A DNA stretch of 8,546 nt from assembly GCA_913043185.1 (NCBI GenBank), contig CAJWMI010000070.1:1-8546 (forward strand), read 5' to 3'. This document shows positions 8,157 to 8,546 of the stretch, one piece after another. Both the position numbers and the translations under genes were made by a program. The DNA comes from an uncultured Fidelibacterota bacterium. Lineage in GTDB: Bacteria > Marinisomatota > Marinisomatia > Marinisomatales > UBA1611. A model generated the notes under the pieces. It saw only the letters and a list, made by a program, of their open reading frames with translations. It was not told the origin of the DNA and searched no databases. The stretch's first letter is position 1, and each line of letters begins with the position of its first letter.

Positions 8157-8546
8157 TTAAGACAAACCGTTTACAAATTTGGCCACGACAGTGTTGAAGC
8201 GATCGGGCTCTTCATAAAAAAGTACGTGCCCGCTTTGCTCGAAGATTTCGATCTGCGCACCTGGAATGTGTTCAGCCATATACACGCACCCAGGGTAAGC
8301 GCCACTCTTACGGCCTGTAGTGATAAGGACCGGGATATTGATTGAGGGAAGCATTGGTCGCCAATCCTGCGCTCGGTAATCGGGACCGAGCGTGACACCT
8401 TGAGCTGATATATTATTCTTACTCTCCGCCAAAAGTTGGTCTAATTCTTCGTCGGATACCTCTAAGGAGACGAACATTTCCCTAAGTTCCGCTCGCCGGC
8501 GATCTTGCTCGTCTTCGGGAACCTTCTTATTGGGGGTTTCCTCGAG
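8157..8546 (-). CDS. Alpha/beta hydrolase, C-terminal part only
   Basis: The minus-strand frame is open from the right edge to TAA at 8159-8157, giving the last 129 residues. The 5' end is outside the window; the internal Met at 8477 is not taken as the start, because the frame continues open and charged upstream of it. A helical cap-like stretch (about 12-48) is followed by the last strands of an alpha/beta hydrolase fold: INIPVLITTGRKSG (69-82), AEHIPGAQIEIF (91-102) and SGHVLFYEEPDRFN (105-118), where H107 is the likely catalytic His. The nucleophile elbow would lie in the missing part. Substrate unknown; an esterase or lactonase-like enzyme is plausible. Codon use is much richer in G and C at third positions than in pgk, tpiA or the large minus-strand gene, suggesting transfer or a sequence join. 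Confidence 0.8.
   Translation of the reverse strand, partial: LEETPNKKVPEDEQDRRRAELREMFVSLEVSDEELDQLLAESKNNISAQGVTLGPDYRAQDWRPMLPSINIPVLITTGRKSGAYPGCVYMAEHIPGAQIEIFEQSGHVLFYEEPDRFNTVVAKFVNGLS

Noticed and set aside
8171..8398. A 75-residue minus-strand frame overlapping the hydrolase in another phase
   Set aside because: The hydrolase frame carries the SGH and PVLITTG motifs and stays open to the window edge.
7933..8546. A duplicated tRNA-Leu 3' end downstream, as an attachment-site signature
   Set aside because: I looked for a copy of the T-arm/acceptor sequence to the right and found none inside the window.

Overview
The window is a low-G+C bacterial chromosomal segment with compact housekeeping genes. 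The taxon is inferred, not proven. An AT-rich genome, a small outer-membrane beta-barrel protein, two tRNA genes without an encoded CCA end, weak or absent Shine-Dalgarno sites at some genes, and a receiver/PEP-synthase-like protein of a family I recall from Bacteroidota and relatives together suggest a marine-type Gram-negative bacterium of the FCB group (Bacteroidota or Marinimicrobia-like).

Layout, left to right. Positions 1-729 (minus) hold a nearly complete outer-membrane beta-barrel gene that runs off the window edge. Its start lies 23 nt behind an elongator tRNA-Met(CAT) on the same strand (753-826). An intergenic region (827-968) with a 7-bp inverted repeat leads into gdhA (plus, to 2312), a hexameric-type glutamate dehydrogenase. 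gdhA converges with a 992-residue minus-strand gene (2316-5294); only 3 nt separate the two stop codons. That protein has two receiver-like domains followed by a PEP synthase/PPDK-type ATP-binding domain, but no recognisable phosphohistidine or PEP-binding domain. From a 183-bp divergent intergenic region, the plus-strand cluster pgk-tpiA-secG reads out with gaps of 5 and 15 nt. It is followed by tRNA-Leu(CAG) and a perfect 19-bp-stem bidirectional terminator (8019-8062). The right end (8157-8546, minus) is the C-terminal part of an alpha/beta hydrolase with clearly higher G+C than everything to its left.

How the genes work together. pgk and tpiA are consecutive parts of lower glycolysis/gluconeogenesis. 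gdhA links 2-oxoglutarate to glutamate. The large receiver/ATP-grasp protein sits between them and could be a signalling or phosphotransfer protein of central metabolism, but its reaction is unknown and any link is inference. secG and the tRNA genes are housekeeping passengers; tRNA-Leu behind secG is an arrangement also known from E. coli (secG-leuU).

The best candidate for something undescribed is the 992-residue protein: a degenerate first receiver, an intact second receiver and an ATP-grasp module cut off from the usual PEP-synthase catalytic parts. The second point of interest is the abrupt composition change just past the tRNA-Leu terminator, which could be a transferred gene or an assembly join.
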